DNA of 64,000 nt from Actinoplanes subtropicus (GTDB lineage: Bacteria; Actinomycetota; Actinomycetes; Mycobacteriales; Micromonosporaceae): positions 14,472-78,471 of the forward strand of contig NZ_JOJL01000056.1 of assembly GCF_000721705.1 (NCBI RefSeq), given 5' to 3'. The notes below the pieces were generated by a model that saw nothing but the letters and a program-made list of their open reading frames with translations, was not told the origin of the DNA and ran no database searches. Position numbers and translations under genes: made by a program. Below are positions 43,525 to 51,810 of the stretch, one piece after another (position 1 is the stretch's first letter; every line of letters starts with the position of its first letter).

Positions 43525-43541
43525 GCTAACTCTACATAGAA

Positions 43542-43918
43542 CACTTCCACATCGATCACGTCGGCGGGGTCGCCGGGGTGTTCCGCGGGCGGCAGGTGCT
43601 GGCCGTCGTCGGCCCGCACTGGCCCGATCCGCCGGCTGGCCGAGCCTCGGTGGTGGCCGCGGCCGGCCGGCTTGGACTGCACGAGATCGGCCCGGGTTGG
43701 GCGTACGCGGTCGGCGGCCTGCGGGTGACCGTGATCGGGCCGTACGAGCCGCTGCACGGCACCAACTCCGACCCGAACAACAACTCGCTGGTGCTGCGGG
43801 CCGAGATCAAGGGCGAGACGGTGCTGCTGCCGGGCGACGCGGAGACCGAGGAGCAGGATGAACTGCTGCGGTACCTCGGGGCCGGCGCGCTGCGGGCCGA
43901 CGTGCTGAAGGTCGCCCA
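43542..43918 (+). pseudogene. comEC: comEC fragment: first part of beta-lactamase-fold domain
   Basis: The sequence starts in frame with HFHIDHVGGVAGVFRGR, the metal-binding HxHxDH of the metallo-beta-lactamase domain at the C-terminus of ComEC. It continues with YEPLHGTNSDPNNNSLVLRAEI, VLLPGDAETEEQDELL and LRADVLKVAH. It breaks off in the conserved KVAHHGS motif, at the prophage attL. The transmembrane channel and everything before His-Phe-His is missing, cut by the Tn554-like element. The matching end is at 59680-59913. DNA uptake through ComEC should be abolished unless another copy exists. Confidence 0.75.
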
Positions 43919-43930
43919 TGGCAATGTACG
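43911..43930. other. attL of serine-integrase prophage
   Basis: GTCGCCCA is comEC sequence; TGGCAATGTA onwards is phage. The inferred crossover is at CA 43917-43918. Joining the left comEC half here to the right half at 59680 restores GTC GCC CAC CAC GGC, i.e. Val-Ala-His-His-Gly of the ComEC motif. The integrase start codon is 23 bases away. Confidence 0.6.
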
Positions 43931-43940
43931 CTCTGCACCT

Positions 43941-45410
43941 ATGACCGGCAAGGTGCGAGCAGGGATCTACACGCGAATCAGCGACGACCGGCTCGGCGAG
44001 GCCCTCGGCGTCGCTCGCCAGGAACGCGACGACCGGGAACTCGCCGCCCGGCTCGGCTGGGACGTCGCCAGGGTCTTCACCGACAACGACGTCAGCGCGA
44101 GCTCGGGACGCCGCCGCCCGGCGTACGAGGCGATGATCGAAGCGATCAAGGCCGGGGAGATCGACGCTGTTGTCGTGTGGGACGTCGACCGTTTGACCCG
44201 CCGGCCGGCGGAGTTGGAGGTCTTCATCGACCTCGCCGAGCGGCACGGACTTCAGCTCGCCTCCGTCGGCGGCGACATCGACCTCGCCACCCCGCAGGGA
44301 CGGCTGACCGCCCGGATCAAGGGCAGCGTGGCGCGCCACGAGGCCGAGCAGCTTGCCCGGCGCATCCGGGCCAAGGTCGGAGAGCTGGCGTCCACTGGCG
44401 CGATCGCCAACGGCGGCCCGCGGCCGTTCGGCTTTCACCGCGTCTACTCCGGCGAGGGGCCGCGCCGGAAGATCCTGCGCGACGAACTCGACCCGCTCGA
44501 GGCTCCGATCGTCCGTGAAGCCGCTCGCCGGGTGCTGGCCGGTGACTCGATGGGCTCGGTGATCCGGTGGCTCCGCGACTCCGACGTCAGGACCAGCACG
44601 GGGCGCACATGGTCCCAGCAGGCTCTGCGGATCATGCTGCGGAGCGGCCGGATTGCAGGCCTGCGAGAGCACCAAGGCCGCGTCGTCGGTCCCGCCGTGT
44701 GGCCCGGCATCATCACCGCCGAGGAACACCAGCAGCTACGCGCGGTACTGGACGCCAAGACCCGGGCGCCCGGGTCGCGGGTCCGGATGCACTACCTGAC
44801 CGGCTTCGTCTACTGCTCCGACTGCGCCGACAAGGGCGTGAAGATGCGCCCGTGCCCGCAGGCCGGGAAGCTGAAGTACAAGTGCTCGACCGATGTCGGC
44901 GGCTGCAATGGCCGCGTCATCGTGCTGGACGACCTCCGCGAGCTGATCGACGCCTACATGGTGGCGCGGCTCAACGACCCTGAGACGCTGCGCGAGCTGG
45001 CCGAGCGGGAGGCCGCCGACGACGGACGCGCCGGTGAGCTGGTCGACGAGATCGAGGCGGCCGAACGCCGGCTGAAGCTGCTCAAGCCCGCGCTCGAGGA
45101 CGGCGACGAGGACGAGCTGCCCGAGGTACTCGCGACCGTACGGGCGCTCCGCAAGCGCATCAAGGCCGCGCGGGTCGAGCTGGGCGAGGTCACCTCGCGG
45201 CCGGACATCACGACCCTGGACCTGCCCGAAATGGCGAAGCGGTGGGCCGATCTTGACCTCGACAAGAAGCAGCACCTGCTCGCGCTGTTCGTCGACCGCA
45301 TCGTGATCGGCCCGGCCCGGCGCGGCCTAGCCCGCTTCGATCCGGACCGGGTCGACGTCATTCCGGCGCGGCGCGGCGCGAACGGTGACGATGACCGTGA
45401 TACGGTCTGA
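43941..45410 (+). CDS. int: Large serine integrase of the prophage
   Basis: A 489-residue recombinase from ATG 43941. It has the resolvase domain with catalytic Ser in YTRISDD, VVVWDVDRLTRRP and VARHEAEQLARRI. The recombinase domain is GPRPFGFHR and ILRDELDPLEAPIVREA. The zinc ribbon is GFVYCSDCADKGVKMRPCP with KYKCSTDVGGC, followed by a coiled coil (about 400-440). The upstream comEC fragment happens to be in frame with it. No clear ribosome site precedes the start, as the integration point cut just before it, so expression in the prophage may depend on host sequence. Confidence 0.85.
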   Translation: MTGKVRAGIYTRISDDRLGEALGVARQERDDRELAARLGWDVARVFTDNDVSASSGRRRPAYEAMIEAIKAGEIDAVVVWDVDRLTRRPAELEVFIDLAERHGLQLASVGGDIDLATPQGRLTARIKGSVARHEAEQLARRIRAKVGELASTGAIANGGPRPFGFHRVYSGEGPRRKILRDELDPLEAPIVREAARRVLAGDSMGSVIRWLRDSDVRTSTGRTWSQQALRIMLRSGRIAGLREHQGRVVGPAVWPGIITAEEHQQLRAVLDAKTRAPGSRVRMHYLTGFVYCSDCADKGVKMRPCPQAGKLKYKCSTDVGGCNGRVIVLDDLRELIDAYMVARLNDPETLRELAEREAADDGRAGELVDEIEAAERRLKLLKPALEDGDEDELPEVLATVRALRKRIKAARVELGEVTSRPDITTLDLPEMAKRWADLDLDKKQHLLALFVDRIVIGPARRGLARFDPDRVDVIPARRGANGDDDRDTV

Positions 45411-45571
45411 TCTCGGTAGACGCTCCTAAGACCCCGGAAGCAACCACGACGTCGGGGAAAAGGGGCCATGCACGGGCATGGTGTTGCAGTGCCGGGCGTG
45501 AGGGTCGTTGGTCCTTCGGGGCGGACGGATAGCGAACCGGGCTAAGGCTGCTTCGGCGAAGGTATCGGCTA

Positions 45572-45594
45572 GAGGCGTTCCTGTGGGACGCCTC
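45572..45594 (+). promoter_or_regulatory. Hairpin in the integrase-to-early-gene gap
   Basis: GAGGCGTT and GACGCCTC form a stem around CCTGTGG. It lies in the 210-base gap after the integrase gene, which otherwise has no gene. It may end integrase transcription or bind a phage regulator. Confidence 0.3.
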
Positions 45595-45620
45595 CGGTCG
45601 ACTTCGCTTGGAGTCGGATC

Positions 45621-46002
45621 TTGGACCCGAAGACCCATGTTGGACCCCGTGGCCTGCAGCGGACCAATACCGCCGCCGCCACCGAGGCGCGCAAGCGCAA
45701 GACCGCCGTACGCGCCATCGACGATCCGGCCAAGCTGGCCCGGGCCGCGCGCATCGTCCGCGCCGCATTGGCTTCCGACCGCATCACGATCGACGAGCTG
45801 ACAACCGACGTGCCGGGCGGTGGTCCGGTTGCTGCGTGAAACCCGCATCAAGACGATCGCTGAACGAGTCGCCGAGCTGATCGCTGCGGCACCTCCGATG
45901 ACGGCGGAGCAGCGTGAAGCTGCGGTACGCCTGCTTACACGTCGTCGGCCGCTCGACACCCGGCCAGCGGGCCGGCCGCGAGGCGGTGCACGTGCCGCGT
46001 AA
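45621..46002 (+). CDS. Small phage protein, possibly frameshifted
   Basis: Two overlapping frames read like one protein. The first (45621-45839) has ARKRKTAVRAIDDPAKLARAARIVRAALAS. The second (45820-46002) continues with VRLLRETRIKTIAERVAELI and a basic tail. Either two small genes overlap by 20 bases, or a single gene of about 125 residues has a shift near 45825. The content is helical and basic, fitting a phage DNA-binding or accessory protein. Function unknown. Confidence 0.4.
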
Positions 46003-46216
46003 CGAAGAACGCCGCCCCGCGGCGAACGGGGCGGCGCGCAAGCAGGCTGGGCGGCCTGGCGAGAGCGTAACCGACTGGGCCGTGGTTTATGCCGACGCCG
46101 AGCGCTGGGTCTCCTGGTCAGCACGCCGCCGCTGGCCAGCCTTCCCGTGCAATGACGCCCTATGGGCGGCCAGCGTGACCGACTGGGAGCTAAACGGCCG
46201 GCGGGCGGCCGCATGA
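45992..46216 (+). CDS. Small phage hypothetical protein
   Basis: About 74 residues from GTG 45992. The second half is rich in Trp (TDWAVVYADAERWVSWSARRRWPAF). Its stop overlaps the ATG of the Toprim gene (ATGA, 46213-46216), which supports translation. Family not recognised. Confidence 0.45.
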   Translation: MPRNEERRPAANGAARKQAGRPGESVTDWAVVYADAERWVSWSARRRWPAFPCNDALWAASVTDWELNGRRAAA

Positions 46217-47124
46217 CCGCGACTTACGGTGCTAGCACGATAAAGCGGGCCCGGCGGACCAGGGTCGAGATGGAGGACTTCCGCCGCTCGATCTACGACA
46301 TCACCCGGCAGCACCGGCCGTGCTCGGTCCGGCAGGTTTACTACCTCGGCATCGGCACGCTGTGGAACAAGGACACCGGCGGCTCCCGGCGCAACTACAA
46401 CACAGTCGTCCGCGAGCTGGGCATCATGCGCGAGAGCGGCATGCTGCCGTGGGACTGGCTCACCGACGCCACCAGGTACGTCCGCATAGCCCTGATGTAC
46501 GACTCGGTCGAGCAGGCGATCCGGCGCACCGCCGAGGAGTACCGCCGCGACCTCTGGTCGATGCAGCCGCGCCGGGTCGAGGTGTGGGCCGAATCCGACT
46601 CGATCTCCGGCGTCGTCGACCCGGTCACCCGGGCGCTCGGCGTAGGCCTCTTCTCGTGCCGCGGGCAGGCGTCGAAGGACTTCGCGCACTCGGCGGCCGA
46701 GCAGTACGTCGCCGTCGGCAAACCCGTTACGGTGCTCTACGTCGGCGACTTCGACCCCTCCGGCCTCGCCATCCCGCGCTCCCTCGAGGAACGGCTACGG
46801 CACTACTCCCGCGGGTCGGTGCCCATCGACTTCCGGCGCTGCGCGCTGACTGTCGAGGACGTCCGGGCCGGCGGCCTCGTCCAGCATGAGGCGAACGCCG
46901 CGGACAAGAGCTACGCCCGGTACGCCGAGACGTGCCAGGCGCTGGGCCTCGATTCCACGCTCTCCACGGAGGTCGAGGCGCTCGCGCCGGAGACGCTGCG
47001 GTCACGGCTCGAAGAGCAGATCTACGCCCTCGTGGAGGACGCGAGCCGGTGGAACGCCACCCTCGCGGCCGAGCGGTCCGAGCGCGATGTGCTCCTCACG
47101 AGGTGGCTAGGGGCGGGCGCGTGA
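46213..47124 (+). CDS. Toprim-domain protein, Spo11/TopoVI-A-like
   Basis: A 303-residue protein. A winged-helix-like half contains VRQVYYLGIGTLWNKD and YNTVVRELGIMRESG, where the double Tyr resembles the strand-attacking Tyr region of topoisomerase VI A/Spo11. It is followed by a Toprim fold: VEVWAESDSISGVV with the Glu, and VLYVGDFDPSGLAIPRSLEERL with the Asp-x-Asp. This is a phage form, located before the primase-helicase with a GTGA overlap, so a role in phage DNA replication or processing is likely. Whether it cuts DNA is unknown. Confidence 0.6.
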   Translation: MTATYGASTIKRARRTRVEMEDFRRSIYDITRQHRPCSVRQVYYLGIGTLWNKDTGGSRRNYNTVVRELGIMRESGMLPWDWLTDATRYVRIALMYDSVEQAIRRTAEEYRRDLWSMQPRRVEVWAESDSISGVVDPVTRALGVGLFSCRGQASKDFAHSAAEQYVAVGKPVTVLYVGDFDPSGLAIPRSLEERLRHYSRGSVPIDFRRCALTVEDVRAGGLVQHEANAADKSYARYAETCQALGLDSTLSTEVEALAPETLRSRLEEQIYALVEDASRWNATLAAERSERDVLLTRWLGAGA

Positions 47125-49025
47125 CCGACGACCCGTACCGGCGCGTGCTTCGTGCCTTGCGCGACCGCGGCCTCAAGGTGACCGAAAGCGGGCAGGGAAC
47201 GGCCAGCGTGCAATGCCCAGTCCACGACGACCACAACGCCTCGGCGACCGTCAGCCGCGGCGACCGCCAGCCCGTGGTGTTCTCCTGCCTGGCCGGCAAG
47301 GGATGCACGTACGACGACGCCATGGCCGCTCTCGGCCTCGACAAGGCCGCCCTGGCCGACCGGGCCGAGAACGCGGTGTGGACGCCGTACGGCGACGCTG
47401 TGGCGGTCTACCCTTACCGCGACGAGGCCGGGGTGCTGCTCTACGAGGTGTGCCGCACCGCTGACAAGCAGTTCCCCGTACGGGTTCCCGACCCGATCCG
47501 ACGGTCCGGCTACCGGTGGAAGCTGGCCGGCGTGCGACGGGTGCTCTACCGGCTGCCCGAGGTGATTGCCGCCGTCGCCGCGGGGAGGCCGGTATTCGTC
47601 GCCGAGGGGGAGAAGGACGTCGCCGCCTTGGTCGGCCTCGGCCTCGACGCCACGTGCAACCCCGGCGGCGCCGGCGGCGGTTGGCGGCCTGAATACAGCG
47701 AGTTCCTGCGCGGCGCCAACGTGATGGTGATCGCGGATGCTGACGCGAACGGCCGCAAGCACGCCCGTAAGGTTCGCGACGCCCTGGCCGACATCGCTGC
47801 CACGGTCGAGATCGCCGAGCCCGCCGACGGATGCAAGGACGTCACCGACCACGTGGCCAAGCTCGGCGGACTGGACGGCCTGCGCTACGCGGACGACCTG
47901 ACCGACGAGGCCACCACCGACGTCGAGCCCTCCAGTTCGACCGGGGCGGAAGTCAAGCCGTCCCTAACCTTCTCGACGGTCGCCGAGCTCCGTGCCCGCG
48001 TACGTGCGGCCGGGCCGCGGCGGTGGCTACTTCGTGGCCTCTGGCCGGCGGGGGACTACGGCGTGCACGCGGGCGAGATGAAGGCGCAGAAGTCCTGGAA
48101 CACCGTGGCGGTGGCGGTCGCTGTCGCGTCCGGGACGCCCTGGCTCGGCGCGGTCGACGTCGACCTGTCCGGGCCGGTCGTGATGTTCGCAGGCGAGGGC
48201 GGCGAGGCCGACCTACTGCGCCGCATCGACGCGATCGCCGCCGCCGCCGGAATCGATGCCGACGAACTGCCGATCACCATCTGCGCCCGGGCGCCGCACC
48301 TGCGCAACATCGTGCACCTGGGCGAGATGGCCGACCAGATCGACCGTGTGCGACCCGTGATGGTCACGCTCGACCCGCTGTACCTGTCGGCCGGCGGCGC
48401 GAAGGGCTCCGACCTGTACGCCATGGGCGAGCTGCTGGAGAAGCCGCAGCACCTGTGCCAGGCGGCCGGATCGAGCCTGTGGGTCACCACGCACACCAAC
48501 CGCAAGGAGGGCCGCGGGGCGAGCCGGATCACCGGGGCCGGGCCGGCCGAGTGGGGCCGCGTGCTGGCGACCGCCACCGTGAAGAGCCGCAAGGTCGACA
48601 AGGTTACCCGCGAAACCACGGTCATCACCGAGCTGGACTTCATCGGCGGCAGCATCCCCGGCGGCACGCTGCGGACCACGCGCCGCATCCGCGCCGACGA
48701 CCCGGACGACCTCGACTCCCCGCTGCACTGCTGGGTCAAGGCGGAGTTTGTCGACGAGGACGAGGCGGACACCGAGGGGCCGAAAATGCCGCCCTCACGG
48801 GCCAAGCTCCTCGAGGCGCTGCGCCACTTCTCGGGCGCACCCGTGACGGTTCGGACGCTGGTCGACCACATCTCCACCTTGCACGGTCACGGGTTGACGC
48901 GGGAGACCTGCTCCCGGGAGCTGAACGCGCTTCTTGCCGAGGGGTACGCAGACCGCATTGACCAGGGAAAAGGCTCAGCGTCCGAGTGGTTCGTCACAGC
49001 CGACGGACAGGCGGTGAACCTGTGA
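47121..49025 (+). CDS. Phage primase-helicase (CHC2, Toprim, RepA-like ATPase)
   Basis: A 634-residue replication protein from GTG 47121. It has a CHC2-type zinc finger (VQCPVHDDHNASATV; CLAGKGCTYDDA), a Toprim-like region (PVFVAEGEKDVAALVGLG; VMVIADADANGRKHA) and a RecA-fold helicase of the RepA/AAA_25 group (Walker A HAGEMKAQKSW, Walker B VMVTLDPLYL). The C-terminus has a winged helix (VTVRTLVDHISTLHGHGLTRETCSRELNAL). It probably starts replication of the element, with the downstream inverted repeat as a candidate origin. Confidence 0.8.
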   Translation: MTDDPYRRVLRALRDRGLKVTESGQGTASVQCPVHDDHNASATVSRGDRQPVVFSCLAGKGCTYDDAMAALGLDKAALADRAENAVWTPYGDAVAVYPYRDEAGVLLYEVCRTADKQFPVRVPDPIRRSGYRWKLAGVRRVLYRLPEVIAAVAAGRPVFVAEGEKDVAALVGLGLDATCNPGGAGGGWRPEYSEFLRGANVMVIADADANGRKHARKVRDALADIAATVEIAEPADGCKDVTDHVAKLGGLDGLRYADDLTDEATTDVEPSSSTGAEVKPSLTFSTVAELRARVRAAGPRRWLLRGLWPAGDYGVHAGEMKAQKSWNTVAVAVAVASGTPWLGAVDVDLSGPVVMFAGEGGEADLLRRIDAIAAAAGIDADELPITICARAPHLRNIVHLGEMADQIDRVRPVMVTLDPLYLSAGGAKGSDLYAMGELLEKPQHLCQAAGSSLWVTTHTNRKEGRGASRITGAGPAEWGRVLATATVKSRKVDKVTRETTVITELDFIGGSIPGGTLRTTRRIRADDPDDLDSPLHCWVKAEFVDEDEADTEGPKMPPSRAKLLEALRHFSGAPVTVRTLVDHISTLHGHGLTRETCSRELNALLAEGYADRIDQGKGSASEWFVTADGQAVNL

Positions 49026-49055
49026 CCATCACACCCCCCGTCACACCCGATCACA

Positions 49056-49110
49056 GGGGTGTGCGTGATGTGACCGCCGCCTTATATAGGCGGTCACGTC
49101 ATCACACCCC
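49056..49110. repeat. Large inverted repeat after primase-helicase gene
   Basis: The arms GGGGTGTGCGTGATGTGACC and its near-complement ending CATCACACCCC pair over more than 20 bases. A loop holds TTATATA (49082-49088), the only AT-rich spot nearby. Extra GTGTGATG-like copies flank it. It lies 31 bases after the primase-helicase stop. It could be a replication origin, a terminator or an operator. Confidence 0.5.
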
Positions 49111-49147
49111 CCCTCCAGCAGCCCGTCACAGCAAAGGAGGTCGATGG

Positions 49148-49486
49148 ATGACGGCCTTCCCCAACCCGTACACCGACCAGGAATGGCAGGAGCGCCTCCA
49201 AGCGGCGACCGCCGCGACGCTCCGGAAGCAGGCGGAGAAGCGCGACGAGCGGCGCAAGCGCCAGGCACACCGGGACGCCGGGCTACAGCAGAGGCACAGC
49301 GGGAAGCTCGCCCGGATCGATGCCGCCGCGGCGGTCGACACGACCGGCACCCGATGCCGCTACCTCGTCAGCGAGACGCCGCCCGAGCCGTGCAGCAACG
49401 AGCGCCTACCCGGCGCCGAACTCTGCCGACCCCATCTCCAGCACGCCGCGGCGCTCGCCCGCCGACTCGGGCTGGCAGCGCCGTGA
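49148..49486 (+). CDS. Small phage protein with Cys/His cluster
   Basis: A 112-residue protein with an excellent ribosome site (AAAGGAGGTCG). It has a helical charged first half (TLRKQAEKRDERRKRQAHRD) and a C-terminal part with several Cys and His (GTRCRYLVSETPPEPCS; AELCRPHLQHA) that may bind zinc. Typical early actinophage gene; function unknown. Confidence 0.55.
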   Translation: MTAFPNPYTDQEWQERLQAATAATLRKQAEKRDERRKRQAHRDAGLQQRHSGKLARIDAAAAVDTTGTRCRYLVSETPPEPCSNERLPGAELCRPHLQHAAALARRLGLAAP

Positions 49487-49524
49487 CCGATTCCTTTGTC
49501 CCCCAACCAAATCCGGGAGATCAC

Positions 49525-49698
49525 ATGGCCGACACACCACCCTGCTGCGCCTCGGCGGATGAGCCCTGCCCGCAGCACCGGCAGGCCCAGCGCGCCACGC
49601 GCTTCGAGGGACCCAGCAAACGCGGCGGACGCGGCACCCGCGTCGTCGGCGAATCCGGCAAGGCCAAGCCTGCCGGGACCCAGGAGAACCAGCAGTGA
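49525..49698 (+). CDS. Small Cys-containing phage protein
   Basis: A 57-residue protein from ATG 49525 with GGGAGA upstream. PPCCASADEPCPQHRQAQR is a possible metal site, followed by a Gly/Lys-rich disordered tail. The stop overlaps the next start (GTGA). Confidence 0.45.
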   Translation: MADTPPCCASADEPCPQHRQAQRATRFEGPSKRGGRGTRVVGESGKAKPAGTQENQQ

Positions 49699-50063
49699 GC
49701 ATCGATCCCACAAAGTGCGTGCTGTGCCAGACGCCCGACGCTGGTGAGAACGGCTGGACGGAATGGGATCTGCCCGAGCCGATCACCTGGCGCGGCGCGT
49801 TCACCGACGCCGGAGAACCACCCGTGCCCGCTCGGCGCTGGAAGGCCTGCCCACCGTGCACCGCATGGATCCCAAAGGCCCGCGCCGGACACATGCCCGA
49901 AGCGCTACAACGCGGCATCCACGAAGCCGTATGGTCCGTCGAGCTTCACCCGACCACCAGGCGCCAACTCCACGCCGAGATCACCGGACGCGCACGGCAC
50001 CTTGCCCAGCAATTCGTGCCGGCCGACTCCGCGACCGAAGTGGAACCGGAGCGCGCTTCGTGA
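49695..50063 (+). CDS. Phage hypothetical protein with CxxC motifs
   Basis: A 122-residue protein. CVLCQTPDAGENGW and ACPPCTAWIP form two CxxC pairs likely to bind zinc. The C-terminal half is helical (TRRQLHAEITGRARHLAQQF). It overlaps both neighbours by four bases in the early operon. Confidence 0.5.
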   Translation: MSIDPTKCVLCQTPDAGENGWTEWDLPEPITWRGAFTDAGEPPVPARRWKACPPCTAWIPKARAGHMPEALQRGIHEAVWSVELHPTTRRQLHAEITGRARHLAQQFVPADSATEVEPERAS

Positions 50064-50440
50064 TCCTGGTCGTCGACGACACCATCGGCCGGCATCTCGC
50101 CGCCGCGCTCCGCGCGCACATCCGGCAGCTACGCCAGGAAGGCATGCCGATACCCGCCGCCCTGGCCGAACTCGCCAGTGTTGCCGCCAATCGCCGCCAA
50201 TCGCCGCCAACATTCGACGTGGCGGCGGACTCCGGCGACTCTGCCCCCGTGGACGCGTTGACCTTGGATTTCCACGCCGCGGGTTGTCGGCTCGGTGTCT
50301 CGGCCCGCTCCGTCTCCAGGCTGGTCGCGGACGGCAAGCTGCCCGCCGTGAAGGTGGCCGGCTTCCGCCGGATCCGCGCCAAAGACATCGAGAGCTACGT
50401 CGACGGGCTCGCACCGGTGGACCGGAAGGCGGACGCATGA
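50060..50440 (+). CDS. Excisionase/MerR-type DNA-binding protein
   Basis: A 126-residue protein from GTG 50060. The C-terminal 60 residues are a winged helix of the excisionase/helix-turn-helix type: FHAAGCRLGVSARSVSRLVADGKLPAVKVAGFRRIRAKDIESYV. This type often serves as recombination directionality factor or early regulator; either role fits. A short direct repeat (CGCCAATCGC) lies in its linker. Confidence 0.6.
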   Translation: MILVVDDTIGRHLAAALRAHIRQLRQEGMPIPAALAELASVAANRRQSPPTFDVAADSGDSAPVDALTLDFHAAGCRLGVSARSVSRLVADGKLPAVKVAGFRRIRAKDIESYVDGLAPVDRKADA

Positions 50441-50595
50441 CCGACCCCATCAACCCGTTCGTCGCGGCCCGGGAACGACCCGGTCAGCCCGTCGAGGTCG
50501 TCACGGTCGACGACCGGCAGGCGCTCCGCCAGCTCGCCGAGAAGCGCCGCCGCGAAGCCGACCAGCTCGAAGCCCGCGCCGGGCAGGCCGAGTGA
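50437..50595 (+). CDS. Small phage hypothetical protein
   Basis: A 52-residue protein with ATGA overlap to the previous gene. It has a Pro-rich start and a charged helix (ALRQLAEKRRREADQLEARAG). No function assigned. Confidence 0.4.
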   Translation: MTDPINPFVAARERPGQPVEVVTVDDRQALRQLAEKRRREADQLEARAGQAE

Positions 50596-50891
50596 TGGCC
50601 ACCGTCGACACCCGGCCCAACGCCGGCGGCAACCACCTGCAGCCGCACGACGGCCGCGACGAACGCGGACGCCTGCCCGAACCGCTGGACGCCAGCCGAG
50701 ACACGGCCGACGCCATCCGCATTCCGGGGATGCCGCTGTCGCAACCACCCGGCACGGGACCGGTCCTCTCCGGCCCGGCCGTGGTCAAGAACGCCAAGCC
50801 CGACGGGCCCGGTACGCCGGGACCCGACCAAGAGCCAACCGACAACCCGGGCGTCAGCAGCACGACCGGACCCGCATCCGGAGGTGCCTGA
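50595..50891 (+). CDS. Low-complexity phage hypothetical protein
   Basis: A 98-residue, Pro/Gly/Asp-rich, probably disordered protein. Its start overlaps the previous stop (TGATG) and its stop overlaps the next start in the same way. The coupling supports translation despite low complexity. Confidence 0.4.
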   Translation: MATVDTRPNAGGNHLQPHDGRDERGRLPEPLDASRDTADAIRIPGMPLSQPPGTGPVLSGPAVVKNAKPDGPGTPGPDQEPTDNPGVSSTTGPASGGA

Positions 50892-51340
50892 TGCCCGACC
50901 TGCTCGACCTACGGTTCGTGCCCGAGCGGCCGAGCTACAACCCGCCGATGCCGCCCAGCGTGCGCGACCGCTACAGCCCCGACGAGATCGAAGAACTGCT
51001 GTGCCGAGTCCGGGGCGTCGTCATGGACCGCAACGGCAGGTTCATCTCGCTCGGCGCCGACCCGCTCACCAAGCTGCGCACCGACCAGGAGCTGCACCGC
51101 AGTGAGACCGAGGACCGGCTGCGCGGCGAGTGGTCGCAGTCGCCCGCCGTGCAGGCCACCGCCGAGATCGAGATGAGCATGGCCCGCGAGCGGGCCCAAG
51201 ACCGAGCCGAGGAGCAGCAGCGAGAAGCCGCGCGCCACGCTGCCGCCGACCGCATGTTCCAGGCGCAGGTAGCCGCAGGCGTTCCGATCACCGAGGCACG
51301 CGACAACGTGCGCCGACAGTTCGCCGATCTGGACTGGTGA
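50891..51340 (+). CDS. Phage hypothetical coiled-coil protein
   Basis: A 149-residue protein. The N-terminus is Pro-rich, followed by SPDEIEELLCRVRGVVMD and a long charged helix (ATAEIEMSMARERAQDRAEE) that may form a coiled coil. The end ITEARDNVRRQFADLDW is compact. Possibly a scaffold or DNA-maturation accessory protein; no family recognised. Confidence 0.45.
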   Translation: MPDLLDLRFVPERPSYNPPMPPSVRDRYSPDEIEELLCRVRGVVMDRNGRFISLGADPLTKLRTDQELHRSETEDRLRGEWSQSPAVQATAEIEMSMARERAQDRAEEQQREAARHAAADRMFQAQVAAGVPITEARDNVRRQFADLDW

Positions 51341-51810
51341 GGACTCGCGGCATGTGGCGGCGTCAAGCCCACCTGCTCTGGCCGATCTCGCCAGTGTCAG
51401 GACGTAAGGACGGAACAGCAGGCGCATGCACTCCGATGGCCACCTGCGTAGACGCCGTCCTGCGCCGCCACATCCCGCGCACACCATCGGCACACGGCTC
51501 ACCCGGCATGACGGTCCGGACGCACGAGCGACGCGCCTATCACTCCACATGCGACGGCCGCGGACGACGCGCGATCGGATCGACTCACGTGAACTTCACC
51601 CATCGCGCCTCTCCGTTGTCGGTCACTGTGTGTAACGAAGAGCGGATAGGTGGACCACTACCTAGCGTGACCGAAGGGCAGGGGGGCGGGGTCGAGGCGG
51701 AACAACAGGCAGGCCAGAGGACCACCGGGGCCCACTCCTCGCAATCTGTGCCCCCTGAAACGAACCGCAATGGTAACTGAACGTGACATGCCGGGAGGAG
51801 GTGACGGGGA
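51341..51810 (+). other. Gap before small terminase gene; doubtful ORF
   Basis: A GTG at 51337 opens a frame to 51780 (147 residues) that overlaps the previous stop. Its composition (runs of Arg, Ser, Thr and Pro, no motif) looks non-coding. In many actinophages an HNH endonuclease sits here, but no HNH motif was found in any frame. The end of the gap should hold a promoter. Confidence 0.3.

Larger units (their letters stand above)
37797..43541. mobile_element. Tn554-like transposon with recombinase trio
   Basis: Four minus-strand genes, three of tyrosine-recombinase type plus a small DNA-binding-like protein, are packed in 5.7 kb. The same six bases, CACTTC, lie at both ends (37791-37796 and 43542-43547); the right copy is part of the comEC coding sequence (His-Phe). 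Tn554-type elements transpose through a staggered six-base core without target duplication, which fits. The element is visibly less GC-rich than its surroundings. No cargo gene is present. Confidence 0.65.

Noticed and set aside
43578..43940. One fused protein of comEC domain and serine integrase
   Set aside because: The fusion is in frame only because of the integration point; each part matches a separate family and the phage start is at 43941.
51337..51780. Phage HNH endonuclease in the gap before the terminase
   Set aside because: No Cys pair or HNH pattern in any frame.
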